DNA of 64,000 bases from assembly GCA_032622095.1 (NCBI GenBank), contig CP136062.1:143858351-143922350 (forward strand). The letters run 5' to 3'. Below, piece after piece: positions 25,180-36,862 of the stretch. A model generated the notes under the pieces. It saw only the letters and a list, made by a program, of their open reading frames with translations. It had not been told where the DNA came from and did no database searches. Both the position numbers and the translations under genes were made by a program. Positions within the stretch are counted from its first letter, which is position 1. Each line of letters starts with the position of its first letter. Origin of the DNA: Siphonodentalium dalli. Lineage: Eukaryota > Mollusca > Scaphopoda > Gadilida > Siphonodentaliidae.

Positions 25180-27684
25180 TTGGTGGTTTTGCAATTTGAT
25201 TTAATGATAGCAAATAACCACATTTGCTTGATTTTATAATTTTCGTAAAATTAAAAAAATATGCATTTTAGGGGTAGGGTTAATGTTTAAACGGACATGG
25301 CTCATTCGAACCCTAAAATTTATTTATACGTAATTCGAGAAAAGAGGTCTCATAACATGCATATGCAAACTATTCCAGAGCTAATTCGTCGATATAGCGC
25401 TAAAAAACGCGTTTTGTTAGTTATATTTTTGCTTAAATTTGATATCGTTTCGCTGTTCCGGTTAAATTTTTCTAATCAGCCGATCTTCCGAGTGATGCCG
25501 GCAGCGCTCGTGTGTTTTCGGAAATATTCGGTACGCGATAATGTGTTTCCATTGGATCCTATTCATCCATGCGAGAATAATAACCTCTGTTGACAAGGAT
25601 GTAACGATAGAACGGTTTTCCAGTTTGTTACACAATGTCAACATGAATTTTAGTCATTTACATTGATCCTTGGAACAAATTGATTTTTTGTTATATATAG
25701 ACACAACCAGTATATATAGGTTGCTTGGATCACTCAAAATTCGTTTATTTTATTTCGCCATCAGTTTAATTAAAACCACCTGCCTCTGAGTCACAAGACG
25801 AAATGTGGGAAAAGGGCAAATATGTAAGACCTCCAGGTCAGGGGTAAATGCTGAAAAGACAAAATATAGTCTTGTCGATAAAAGTTTTGACCTAGAAAAT
25901 ATTTGGACTAAGTTGGTTTTTATTCCATTTTGGAAGAGGAATAATAATCATATCCTCTATTACATATCCAAAATCCGATAAATCCGCTTAGACAAAAATG
26001 TTCTATTCAAAATGGCATCCATGGTGACAATTGGTATTGAAAAATTATGATTTTCTGTGATAAGTGGCTTTAGGTGCACCAACTATTGCCAGATTAGTAA
26101 TAAAATGAAATATACAAAAACAATGCTTAGTCGTAAACCATATAATCATGTAGAATGTCTGTTCCAACATGGCCATATCACACATGTTACCCCATTTGAT
26201 ATTGGAATAGTTAGAAAATAGACATGAAAAATAACACACAAAAAAACAGCGTCTTCACCATCGGTTTCAGTAGTAGAATTGCATTAAATTTATTTGAATT
26301 TATTTTTCCTCACAATGTGTGTACATTGTTTACACGCCCTTCTCACGACACAAATTTTAAATTATACAGCAGTGCGGAATACAAAGCTCACATCTTCTAC
26401 TTTCATATGATATTTAATTTTTCCGTGTATTAAAAAAAATATATTCAAAACAGTTAATCCAAGTAGATAATTAACACAGTTCCAATGCTACGTGCGTGTG
26501 TACACACTCTCCCCTGTCTATCTTGTTTACAGTTGATTTCAACATATAAACATGCAATTGACGGATCTACGGAAATTGTGAAAAATATATGCATATATAC
26601 TTAGCTAGATCATATCATGAATCTCTACCCTGGCTACGCCCGTAGAGGTAATTCTACACCAGTTCAAGTAATGTGCATTTTTTCATGTTCAGATAGGGAA
26701 GTTTATAAACATTTAAAAATACCAGTGCAGCTAATATATTCTTATTAGTTAATATCGTTCCTCAGTAAATAGTGTATTCCACTGTGTACATAGTTCACGA
26801 AGATCCCAGCTCGATGTTGCATGAAATATGTCACTTTGTTGAGTCGAGTTTGATTGGCATCCTTTACAATCATGAAATTTCTCACGGGTAATCAATTCAA
26901 TGTTTATTTCGATATCGGCTCACAACATCAGACAAATCATGCAATCTGGGGTGTCACATCCCCTATTGTGAAATATATTATTAAGGAACAAGTAATAAAT
27001 AAATATATATAGTCACTGAGTTGTTTTTTCAATGCTATAAAGTTCTCCGTCAGAACAGTAAAACGTTCCCATAGTTTTAACTGCATGGTTGAATATGATC
27101 TCTACGGTAGCCAGAGTATAAATTCATGACATGATCTAAGACTGTCTTGGCGACCCATTCCAATATGCTATAAGAAATATATTAATCTTATACTGCAAAT
27201 CATACGATAATGATATGGGATTGAAAGTTAAATACAAATGCATCTCAACATAATTACTTATTATACATGTATAAGTAATATTATGTTCCTTTCTGCACCC
27301 CTCCCCCAATCGCACCATCGCCACGTCTCGGATGAATTCAGGGTGACCGTCCTATCATTAAATTCTTGTCAACAGAGACAATTTTTCTCACAGGGACACA
27401 TACGATCAAATTGAAACCCCTTAATCGCGTACCGGAAATTATAAGACGCTGGGGAAGCTTATTTACAAATACACCCGGAAATCTTCGGCTGTTGTCGGTG
27501 GTTAATGCATCATCCAAAATGGCAGGTTGGAAAAAATGTTTGGGACCCAAACAATACGAGTAATTTTCATGACTTGAATGCGTCTTTATGGGACATATAT
27601 TGGTCGTAGAAAGGTAGTTTGGGTATTTATCTACCTATTTTGATACCGGGAAAATTTCAAAAGCGAATATTATATAGTGTATAG
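25180..27684. other. Non-genic stretch
   Basis: A plus-strand frame of 98 codons at 25297-25593 has no recognisable domain and no clear splice sites, so it is not called. Nothing else seen. Confidence 0.35.
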
Positions 27685-29010
27685 TTACTATGAACAGAAA
27701 TTATCATGAATCAGACTGATCAACAGGCTGATCAACATGGCTAATTTTATTGGGAATAAATATATCGTGTTTACCCGATTACAACACTATTAACTTTTTT
27801 TCAGCTTCATAACAATGCTAATGACATGGCATTTGTCACGAAAACATTAGATCAGGGCATTTGTTGACAAATTACATCGGCCATCGGGCTGCAGTCTGGC
27901 GTTAATAATTTTACCGGAGATCGCTATACAATCGCTTCGGATTCGACTATATGTTTTTATAATTATTGAGTTGCTATTCAGTGAGTCATTTTAAACCTAA
28001 ATCGTAGCCAAACAAGTAATTTTTATTATCATGGATAGTTTATTGCTGAAAAGTGAAGTTGATGTGTAAATATTTATTTTCTGAAAGTTTGCTTGGTCGT
28101 TGACAATTTCGGCCAATTTATTTTCGGCCCAACGGAAAATCCTGTTGTGGCAGGGGGGGGGGGGGGGGGGGGGGGTGGTCAAAGCCACCAACAAGCAATT
28201 TTTTCCGCAACTAAAAAAAATATTTCCTGCTTGTTTTTTTAGTGTTTTGGCAATGAGTTGGGCTTCAAAACCACTTTGAATGAGAGAAATAATGTAATTC
28301 TAACTGGTAAACTGACTGCAAATTTTGAATAATGTAAATATTTCCTGCTTGTTTTTTTAGTGTTTTGGCAATGAGTTGGGCTTCAAAACCACTTTGAATG
28401 AGAGAAATAATGTAATTCTAACTGGTAAACTGACTTGCAAATTTTGAAATCCAAGATGGCCGCTGGCAGCCATGTTTTTTTGGCCGAATGACCTCAAAGT
28501 GATTCATTCCTATTTACATGTCCATGTTAACATCCATGATAAATAGTATGCACATAAATTCATATACAGCTGTTTACAGTGAATTTTCCCCCGCAAATCT
28601 CTGTTTTAGTGTTAAAAGGGGGGTGGGTGTCAAAAATGGTCGGAAAAACTGCCGAAAATGGAAAATAAATTGGTGGTGGGGTTGGGTGGGTACAAAAAAT
28701 GATCGAAAGGGAAAAAATGCCATACGTGCCTGAAATTGTTCCCCCCCCCCCCCCTGGTTGTGGCAATTAATTTTCTGAGATGGATTAATAGTAGATAGTT
28801 GAAAATAAAGGGTTACCGTTGTAATTATAAGCCATCAACGTCGTTTTTCGGTTGATCTATATATGACCCTAGGCTATAGATCGATCAGTAGACGAATAAC
28901 ATACTTACAAATGTAGTATAATCCGCTTCGCGGAATTATACAGTATGTTATTCGTCTACTGATCGATCTATAGCCTCATAGATCAACAGAAAAACGACGT
29001 TGATGGCATA
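27685..29010. mobile_element. Dispersed family R1, copy 1 (interrupted)
   Basis: It shares ATCATGAATCAG, TGTTACCCGATTACAAC-like, AATGACATGGCATTTGTCAC and ACAAATTACATCG with copies 2 and 3. It is split by the 604-bp insertion at 28153-28756. The right end is a large imperfect hairpin (28832-29006) whose arms include CGATCAGTAGACGAATAACA and its complement. The hairpin centre is a small palindrome, CCGCTTCGCGG. There is no coding frame. Confidence 0.85.
28153..28756. mobile_element. Insertion bounded by poly-G and poly-C, with 9-bp target duplication
   Basis: The element starts with 23 G and ends with 14 C followed by TG. GTTGTGGCA flanks it on both sides (28144-28152 and 28757-28765). R1 copy 3 has a single GTTGTGGCA at the matching place (58094-58102), so the empty site is visible. 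Inside is a tandem duplication of about 118 bp (28221-28338 and 28339-28456). No transposase is encoded. A 9-bp target duplication is typical of Mutator-like and some other cut-and-paste elements, but the superfamily cannot be assigned. Confidence 0.8.
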
Positions 29011-29024
29011 TTTAATGTACACTA

Positions 29025-29520
29025 AGCTTGTAGGGACGTGAGGATATAAGGGGTTGGATGTACGTACTTACAGTACACGTGTCTGTTTGAAGACGTAACG
29101 TGTCTGTGTACACAACTGTCCACACGTAGGGACGCGGTGAACACTATATGTACATGTCCCCAAGACTTGTCACGTGTAGGGACGCGATGATAGAGGATTA
29201 GTATGCACGTAATTATAGACAGGTGCATGGAAAGATGTCGGCCTATTTGGACATTTCGTGTGTACGTTATTAAGGCTGGTAACATGGACGCGGCGATAAG
29301 GGGTTGCGCACATATACTCATATTACATGTATCTGGTCACACATAGGAACGTGGCGACGTGTTGTTGGGGGTACGCACATATTGCATGGTACACATTCGG
29401 GTATATTTTATAAAGTCATGTGTATGTCCAGATGACGTTTGGTGTGGCCCGGGTACTTATATTACACGGGACACTGTCGGGTTTATTTGAACAGTTCATG
29501 TGTATGTTCGCATGGCTGGT
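29025..29520. repeat. Degenerate array around GTAGGGACGCG(G/A)TGA
   Basis: Related motifs occur at about 29031, 29126, 29177, 29285 and 29345, with poorly conserved spacers. Confidence 0.55.
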
Positions 29521-32500
29521 CTTTTGGCTGCATGCCACGTGAACACGAAATTTCAAAGTTTCATTATCACCCATCCCCTCGGGTTCCAACATATGTTCCA
29601 ACATATGTAGCAAGTTTTAATTGTTGGACATTTCCGACTGGTTAACACCACCTCCGGACGCTCTACGTATCACATCTTTCATCCGATTAATCCTGATTAA
29701 TCTGATTTATTGTTTTAAAAACATGACCGCAATTGGCTATCTTGAATTTCTAAATTTGATTTCATTGAAACTGCAGCCGTCATTTATGAGCAGATTATTC
29801 GGAAAAGTTACAGGCATTATTATCTATATATGGAGCTGTCGATCAAAAACATTGTCACGGGCAGCCTTCTTTGATTTTGTATCATTAATTCCTTTGGCAC
29901 TCTCTATAATAAAAATCTTTCATCAGATCAAAAGTTGTTCAACCACCCTTATCATCCATGCTTATCTCACAGTCAGCACTATATCACCCAAAACAAATTG
30001 AATATCATTATTATATTCTAAGTATAGTCCAGTGGAGTTATGAGAAAAAAGTGTCAAATCTCAAACTAATTGCAACACAGGAATATGTCTATTAACCCAT
30101 TAAAAACAACATACTACAAATAAAAAAGGTTCAAGAAAGGAGAAATTGATAAATTTTGTGAAATAAATTTGTCAAAATATGTAAAATACTCAATTTATGC
30201 CTTTCTAAGTTTTCAAGGATGTTTATACACATATTCATATCACAAGTCCTTCCATTTATGTATCCATTTTGTAGAGTACACAATTCTTATTATAGAGCAG
30301 AAAACGTTTTCCAATACGTTGAATATGTTTAGAGTTATATGAGCCTACAAAATTGGGATTTTGTCTAATTGCGGAGCCTCAATTTCTAAGAATTAGCTAA
30401 ATCCATACTTTATGTTCTAGTATTTTAAAGGATTTATTCGGTCTGAAAACTACCAAACGCAATTGGAAAGCCCCCCCCCCCCCCTGTTGTGATTGAAACA
30501 ACACAGATCCTATTCCGGGCGCATAATAAATAAGCCGAAACATTAATAAATAACACTCCCATCATTATTCGGAGATTTCCGTGACTAAATTACGGATGGT
30601 GTAGTAGTGGGCGAGCAAATTAAAAACACAGATTCGGAGCCGGAGTTTATTATGCCGACTACGATTACGTAATCGCAGTAAGTGCGCGGTCTATTTTTAG
30701 ATTACATCGCTATGCGATGAGTTATTTCAGTAATCAAGATAGAGTGGTTCACTTTGGCAGTATTATCGTATAGCAGACCATATATTTACATTATTAGTAA
30801 CATAATTAGTAGCGCACATGATAGTCGTTTTGACAACCATTAATAACATGCCGTCGCGTGTTTGGTTTGTTGAAGCGCTGTATATATATATCTTTAATTC
30901 CTCCATAAATTAAGATAGGAGATAAATTAGTGTCAACCGGCCATGTTCGTTAGTACTTGAACCGGCGAAAATGTTTGCACAAAACAATGGGTCCCAAAGT
31001 GAGTGGCAATAGCAGCAGTCGATCGCATCAACTTTGTCATAACTTGAGAAGCTCCTATAAACGTCATAAAAACACTGGGCGGAATAATGTTAACTATATA
31101 TCAGGTGTTTCATTTATTGCTCTTTGTAAGTTATTTCCAAATTCTCAATCATTCATATATTCAAATGCCACTATGCCACACACAGATCTCCATTATGTAG
31201 TACCTCCAAAAAGACAACACAGTTCGTGATTTAGAACGCTCTTTATTGTCTACCGCTTTTGGAAGACGGAAGCATGGACGCTCTTTAGAGGCGATCATCG
31301 GATTGTTCTAGGCTAACAACAATTAAAAACTTCCTCTCCCGAAAGTCAATATCTGCCATCAAAACGTAAAATTAAACGGAAAAAAAAACAAAAAAACAAC
31401 AAACACAAACCGAAGAACAGTGCCCGTCTAGCCTTCGATTTAGAAAAAAAAATGACGTTATGCCAAAGTGCCTAATTAATAATTATTGTAGTTTCGACAA
31501 TCTGTTGTGTATTCGAATTAATCCTTTTGTTTGCGCACTATCTGGTCGTATCCTGACTGGACGGATTTTAGCAAGTTGCTCGCAGTCGTGCACTTCTCCA
31601 CATAAAAGGCTTTGTGTGAAGAAACAGAGAGGAACATTATTATGACGAATATAAGCCATCATGAAACATGTACTAGTATATTAACCAACACCTTTTAATC
31701 ACACCCCATTTGTGTTTAATTGGACTCCTATAGCGCACAACGGTATGACACTATTTCAGTGGTATAAATTAGCTTCCGAAGTTTGTACCATACAACGAAG
31801 AAGAAGAAGCTAGAAAGCCCAACTTGTAGTCTTTCAGAAACAGTTCAATTTCGTTTCGCACTATATATGTTCCGCTCATTGCATTTCTGCATAAATTAAT
31901 CTCATTTCACTCAACTTTTATCGCTTCAAAGTACACTTTAGCCATCAGTATTTGTTATATAATCTAACATTATAGCAAATCCAGTTCATAATAAGCACAC
32001 TCAAACAGTTTTTATTTAATGATCACTATTTATCGTATACAGATATATAATCGAAGACTGCCACGCGTGGTCGGATTGTCCATTAATTAACGATCATTTT
32101 AGGTACGGATTGTCCGTTTATAAGTGGACAATCTTATGCGCATTAGGTGATTCATGATACATAAATTTAAATAAACTAACGGTGTGGTTTAAAGACGCCA
32201 AAGTGGCACAGTCCGGCTCAGCGATGGTGCTGGAGAAGAGGAACCAAAACGATTTCCTTATAATTATCCCCACCCTAACCCGGACGGCGCCACTTCGGAA
32301 AATTTAGATTACGTCGTTACGTTTCATATCATGGGGTACCATGCACTACGAAACATAACGGTGTTGTTTAGATTTACCGAAGTGCATGGCGCAGTCCGTG
32401 TCGGGGATTGGGGATAGGCACCGAAAACTATAATATGTTTGCCGTTTTCAACCAAACTTATGCATAGTCATCATGTACATGTAGGCATATCCGTGATGCA

Positions 32501-33924
32501 GTGTACATAGTTGTATAGTTTAAAGTTGCCAAATTGACGCCAATAATGATCAGGGATGCAAGTCAGGGCAGAAGGGCGCCGAATTAATTTTTGTTAATTT
32601 CGTCTATTTCACCAAACTGATACTTAGTCATTCCCACGTTATATATGTAATGGTGTAGTGCAGCGGCGCCGCACGAGTTATTGGTGGGGCCGGGGAACAA
32701 CGGGTGTTTTGTATGTTAGTCTTGGACATTGCTAAAGAATAAACAAAACAATTAAGTCAGTTAATGTGTATATGTATATGTGTATATAATTATTAACATA
32801 GAAAACATTTCAAAGACTTGGTTACATGCTACATAGTCAGGACTACGGCGGGTAACCCTTTTAGTAATATATACAATGGATATATAACATGGTATTGTCA
32901 TGCAGTTCTAATATTCACTCAAGTGACGCTGAAGATTCTCGTGTTACAATATTATATGTATAAAAAAAAAAAATAAAAAAAATCCTTCAAAAAGCACATC
33001 AGGTTTTTTCTCCAAATTTATTAGGTATTTTGAATGAATTCTCATCTCATCGAATCAGCTATCAACTTAACCAACACACATATTCACCATTTATTAGACA
33101 CGGTTTGTACTGACCGGCCATGTATGTTTATATCTGGTTTAAACTCGGAGGTTTAAACTGGAGATGACGATTTCGGCCTCAATGTCTGTACGTTTTCGAT
33201 TAATATGGGTATTTTAATAAGAACATTGCAATTGATTTGATGAGTCATTTATGGAGAACATACATGTATGTACATATGCTGGAGATATGAACAAGAATAA
33301 CTTGTTTTTTTTAAAATAAACAATGCCAATTCTCAATAGTAAATCACACAGACCAGCTAACGTGTCAAAGGTGGTCAACACGTACATTTATATATATTGC
33401 GCAATTTGGGGGTGAAGCATAACTAACACACCGAACTAATACCCCGAAAAAACAAAGGTTTTATTATTTTATTCCAGTTGGTACAAACAATTGACAATTG
33501 TAACATTGGCTATACATCGATCGATTCCCTTTAATCTGCATGGAAATGAGTAAAATGCACACGGAGAAGTAAATATATACAACTAGAATGAATTAAGTTA
33601 TATTGCGTTGTCGTCGATACAAGAGCTATCATATATATCCTTCCCTGAATCCGACTCCAAAATAACTTTTTGACAGTGGACCTCTTTCATTTTTGGGAGT
33701 TTTTTTGTTGTTGTTTTTTTGTTTGTTTGGATATGTTATTCGCGTGGGCTATCATCTCTAATTGAGACGGACTTCTCATCAAAGTAAGCGCAGACAGTAT
33801 CAATGTGTAAACCGTTAATGCCAAAATGAACATCTTTATATATATTTTTATTTTTGCAGTGTCAGCTCTTTCTCAGTGTGTATTTCCACAAAGCCTCCAT
33901 GCACCTGTTTTGTTCTGGCATTAT
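29521..33924. other. Long non-genic stretch
   Basis: A 126-codon plus-strand frame (29621-30001) is hydrophobic but lacks a recognisable domain. A C-run lies at 30471-30485. Three diverged copies of a segment reading AACGGTGTGGTTTAAA lie around 32178, 32355 and 32500. CGCTCTTTA motifs occur at 31231 and 31275. No exon accepted. Confidence 0.35.
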
Positions 33925-34024
33925 GTAAAATAAGAATAGTGTGATTATATTCCCTGACGTAAATAAGAATAGTGTGATTATATTCCCTGACGTAAATACG
34001 AATAGTGTGATTATATTCCATGAC
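33925..34024. repeat. Three tandem 33-34-bp units
   Basis: AGAATAGTGTGATTATATTC occurs three times with almost no change. On the minus strand the 33-bp period keeps one frame open, giving a repeated YNHTI peptide, but no gene context supports translation. Confidence 0.9.
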
Positions 34025-34382
34025 GTAAATTCGCAAAATCCTTTATGAAGATCCTGAGTATGATCAAACAGAAGATGAAGTTTATAACCTTTATGCAGAG
34101 TTCATGTTCGATCGCTTTCTGTTGGCATCGATCATAATACTGAGTATATATATATACAATAGTTAACTATTCTGAGTAGCGTGCGGTGTTTCTTCTCGAG
34201 TGAGATGCGGAGGATTATTTTTACGAGGCGCTATCGTAAAAAGTTGATGAAAATGTAAAGAAATTTGTATTTCAACTCTTGTTCACCCAACAAATCAGAC
34301 TCATTGCCTTATATATACACGCTGATCAACGATGTTCAGACGACAATAACATGTGTGCACACTAATTATTTAGGAAATGCAT

Positions 34383-34501
34383 GGATGTTGATTTGCTTGC
34401 GTTCCATAGAGTATGGATGCAAGTTGGTCTGACATTTTGGTCATAAAAATGTCAGACCAACTTGCATTCTTACTCTGTGGAACGCAACAAAATCAACATC
34501 C
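34383..34501. repeat. Hairpin with 56-bp arms
   Basis: The arms 34383-34438 and 34446-34501 are reverse complements with a few mismatches. The core ATGCAAGTTGGTCTGACATT appears again in partial form at 34607-34622. Confidence 0.88.
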
Positions 34502-34992
34502 ATTACTTATATTTACACTCAACCGAGTCAACTGGCAGATTAGACGAGCACTAAGTACAACGTTATTCTCGTGACTTGATGCAAATTGTGTCTACCCAAA
34601 AATGGATGCAAGTTGGGGTCAGCGCGATGTCATGTGACGTAATTTCGACCAACCAACGTTCTGCATTCATGTTCCACAATGCAAATGCATGTCTGAGTGT
34701 AAATATAATTATATAGTTTTGTTGAAACTGTTCATATCTTTATTCATCTCAATATCTGAATAGTGTAACATGTAACATAATCTGCAAAAATTGCATATTT
34801 CATAAGAATCAAAATGGGGCAAAGAAAAATATACAACTATTTATACAAGGATGGATACACTTAGTGATTATAATATGATTCTACATAAGCTACACATTTA
34901 CTCAAGAGGGTGCAATTACAACTGATTTTTTCGGCAACGGACGTTTTCAAACAATGCATGACGTGACCGAGCTCCAGTGTCTATAGTTCGGT

Positions 34993-35738
34993 GACAGTAC
35001 GTTAGTCTGAGGGTTCAATAGTCCGAGGGTTAGTCTAAAGCGGCACAGACCGAGGGTTCAATAGTCCGAGGGTTCGATATTCCGAGGGTTCACCAGTCCG
35101 AGGGTTCAATAATTCGCGAGTTCAAGAGTCCGAGTGATCGAGAGTCCGATGGTTCGATAGTCCGAGGGTCCTATATAGAAGGGGAGCGGGATTTTGTGTC
35201 ACACTCCCAACTTTGGTCAACATTTTCAACAGTTGGCAGGCAATATATAAATATCAAATACAGATCGCACGTATGAAATGTCAAATTGCAATGATCATTG
35301 GGCCGTTGTGCGCATTTGTTTATACGAACATAGACACTTATGGAATTTAAAGCTTATGAAACATGTCGCTTTCTAACGACAATGGACTCGCGACTCGACG
35401 GCATGGACATTCGAAATCTAAATGGTCTCGTACTTCGGGCACGACTATCTAGTTTCCGAATATCCAGTAGCTCGTCCATTAACTCTGACAGAAAGCAGAG
35501 GCATCTCACAGATTAGTGGACGTCATTTTGCCTACCTTGTCAGGCATAATTGAAAAACCGTGGCGACTTTTAACAGGCAACCACAATTTTTCGGGGCCGT
35601 ATACGTGTATGGCCGACTATCGAACCCTCGGACTATTGAACTCGGTATATTGAACCCTCAGACTATTGAACTCGGTATATTGAACCCTCGGACTGTCGAA
35701 CCTTCGGACTATTAAACCATCGGAATAACGTACTGTAC
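34993..35738. mobile_element. Inverted-repeat element whose ends are arrays of an 18-bp unit
   Basis: The left terminus GACAGTACGTTA pairs with the right terminus TAACGTACTGTAC. Immediately inside the left end are about nine degenerate copies of AGTCCGAGGGTTCAATAG (35003-35171). Inside the right end are about six copies in the opposite orientation (35621-35728). The 440-bp middle has no coding frame. The arrays make the inverted repeats extendable and variable. Confidence 0.85.
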
Positions 35739-36596
35739 CCCTAGAGCCAGTGCGTTTGAAAAAACAAACGAGTAGGAGCCCCATTGTAGATCATATTGAT
35801 GATATTGAAAAGTGAATAAACAATGTGTTTATGGTAAATGTATATCATAATTATATTTATAAGACCTCGATTTCACGTGCCATTGTTTTGTGACGGAAAG
35901 CTATTTTTCTTAACTTTGACCCGACGTCACCAATTAATGCATGGCTGATCTATCGTGACATCGAATATACAACTCATTCGATTGAAGTTAATATCATATT
36001 TCTCAAGAATAGTGAGTAAAACATGGAATCCATGGAGATAAAAATATGAGTAAAACATTAGTGGGCAACACCCCAAGGAGAACCGCCTTCGTCGTAATAT
36101 ACAGTCAAGGGCGGCATTGGCGCCTGCTTTCCCTACAAATCTGATAAATTGCAGTCAAATCGAAACAGACATCACGTAAAGATGTATTCAGAGTTCCAAC
36201 TTCCAAACCTCCAGTTACAACAACAATATAAAATAATCTAATTTACAATGTCGTCTTTCGCTTTGTTTTGTTTTATAATGTTGGAAACCAAAGTTTAAAA
36301 CTATATACAAGAATATCATTTCATTTTCGAAATATTTGACAAAATAAGTTTGAGAATTCAATATAAAAATTAAGATAGCGTCTTTTCGTACAGAACACGT
36401 CGTTCCAAACGTGATATATTAAACTTAGAATCTGAATAAAAATTAAAATAATTTTGGTCAAAATTGGACTGGAACCATATGCATGAATAGACTTTTAAGA
36501 ATTATTCTGTTGATGTACAAAAGAACCCCAAATTCGTTCTCAGCAATACCATGATCGTCATGCATATATACAATACTTGATATTAAAAGGCGTTAA
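35739..36596. other. Region 3' of the FN3 gene
   Basis: No AATAAA on the minus strand, no further exon, and no repeat recognised. Confidence 0.4.
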
Positions 36597-36862
36597 TTAC
36601 AACCAGCATATGTTGCTATACAGCGTGGACATCCCGGTGATGTGCGTCGCGCGGATGTGCACATAGATGGCGTCCACCGCACGGTAGAGCTTCACATCCG
36701 TGATTGTCTCCGTTGTCACTCGGTGTCTCATGACGTCAGAGAATCCTGTTGCTGTACCCACGTTGATGATGTATTCCAGTGGATAGTCCGATGACATGGC
36801 AAATATTCCATTCCAATCGAGTACGAGACGTCCATTCTCGGCACGGCATTGCACATGTGAAC
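36597..36862 (-). CDS. FN3-protein gene, exon 11, probable last exon (about residues 2219-2306, TAA)
   Basis: The acceptor is ATTGAAG|GTTCAC in phase 1. The exon encodes LVLDWNGIFAMSSDYPLEYI and later VDAIYVHIRATH, most of one module. It then stops at TAA shortly after LYSN, exactly where other modules continue with a glycine and the VD-x-TPP linker. No canonical AATAAA is visible on the minus strand in the next 600 bp. Either the protein ends here with a clipped module, or a weak donor (TGCTG|GTTGTAAT, phase 2) leads to an exon I did not find. Confidence 0.78.

Noticed and set aside
25297-25593. 98-codon plus-strand frame
   Set aside because: No recognisable domain and no duplicated or conserved partner in the window.
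29621-30001. 126-codon hydrophobic plus-strand frame
   Set aside because: Low-complexity Leu/Ile content from AT-rich DNA, with no family resemblance and no flanking exon.
30957-31229. 90-codon plus-strand frame with basic N-terminal half
   Set aside because: No splice or domain support; composition alone is not evidence.
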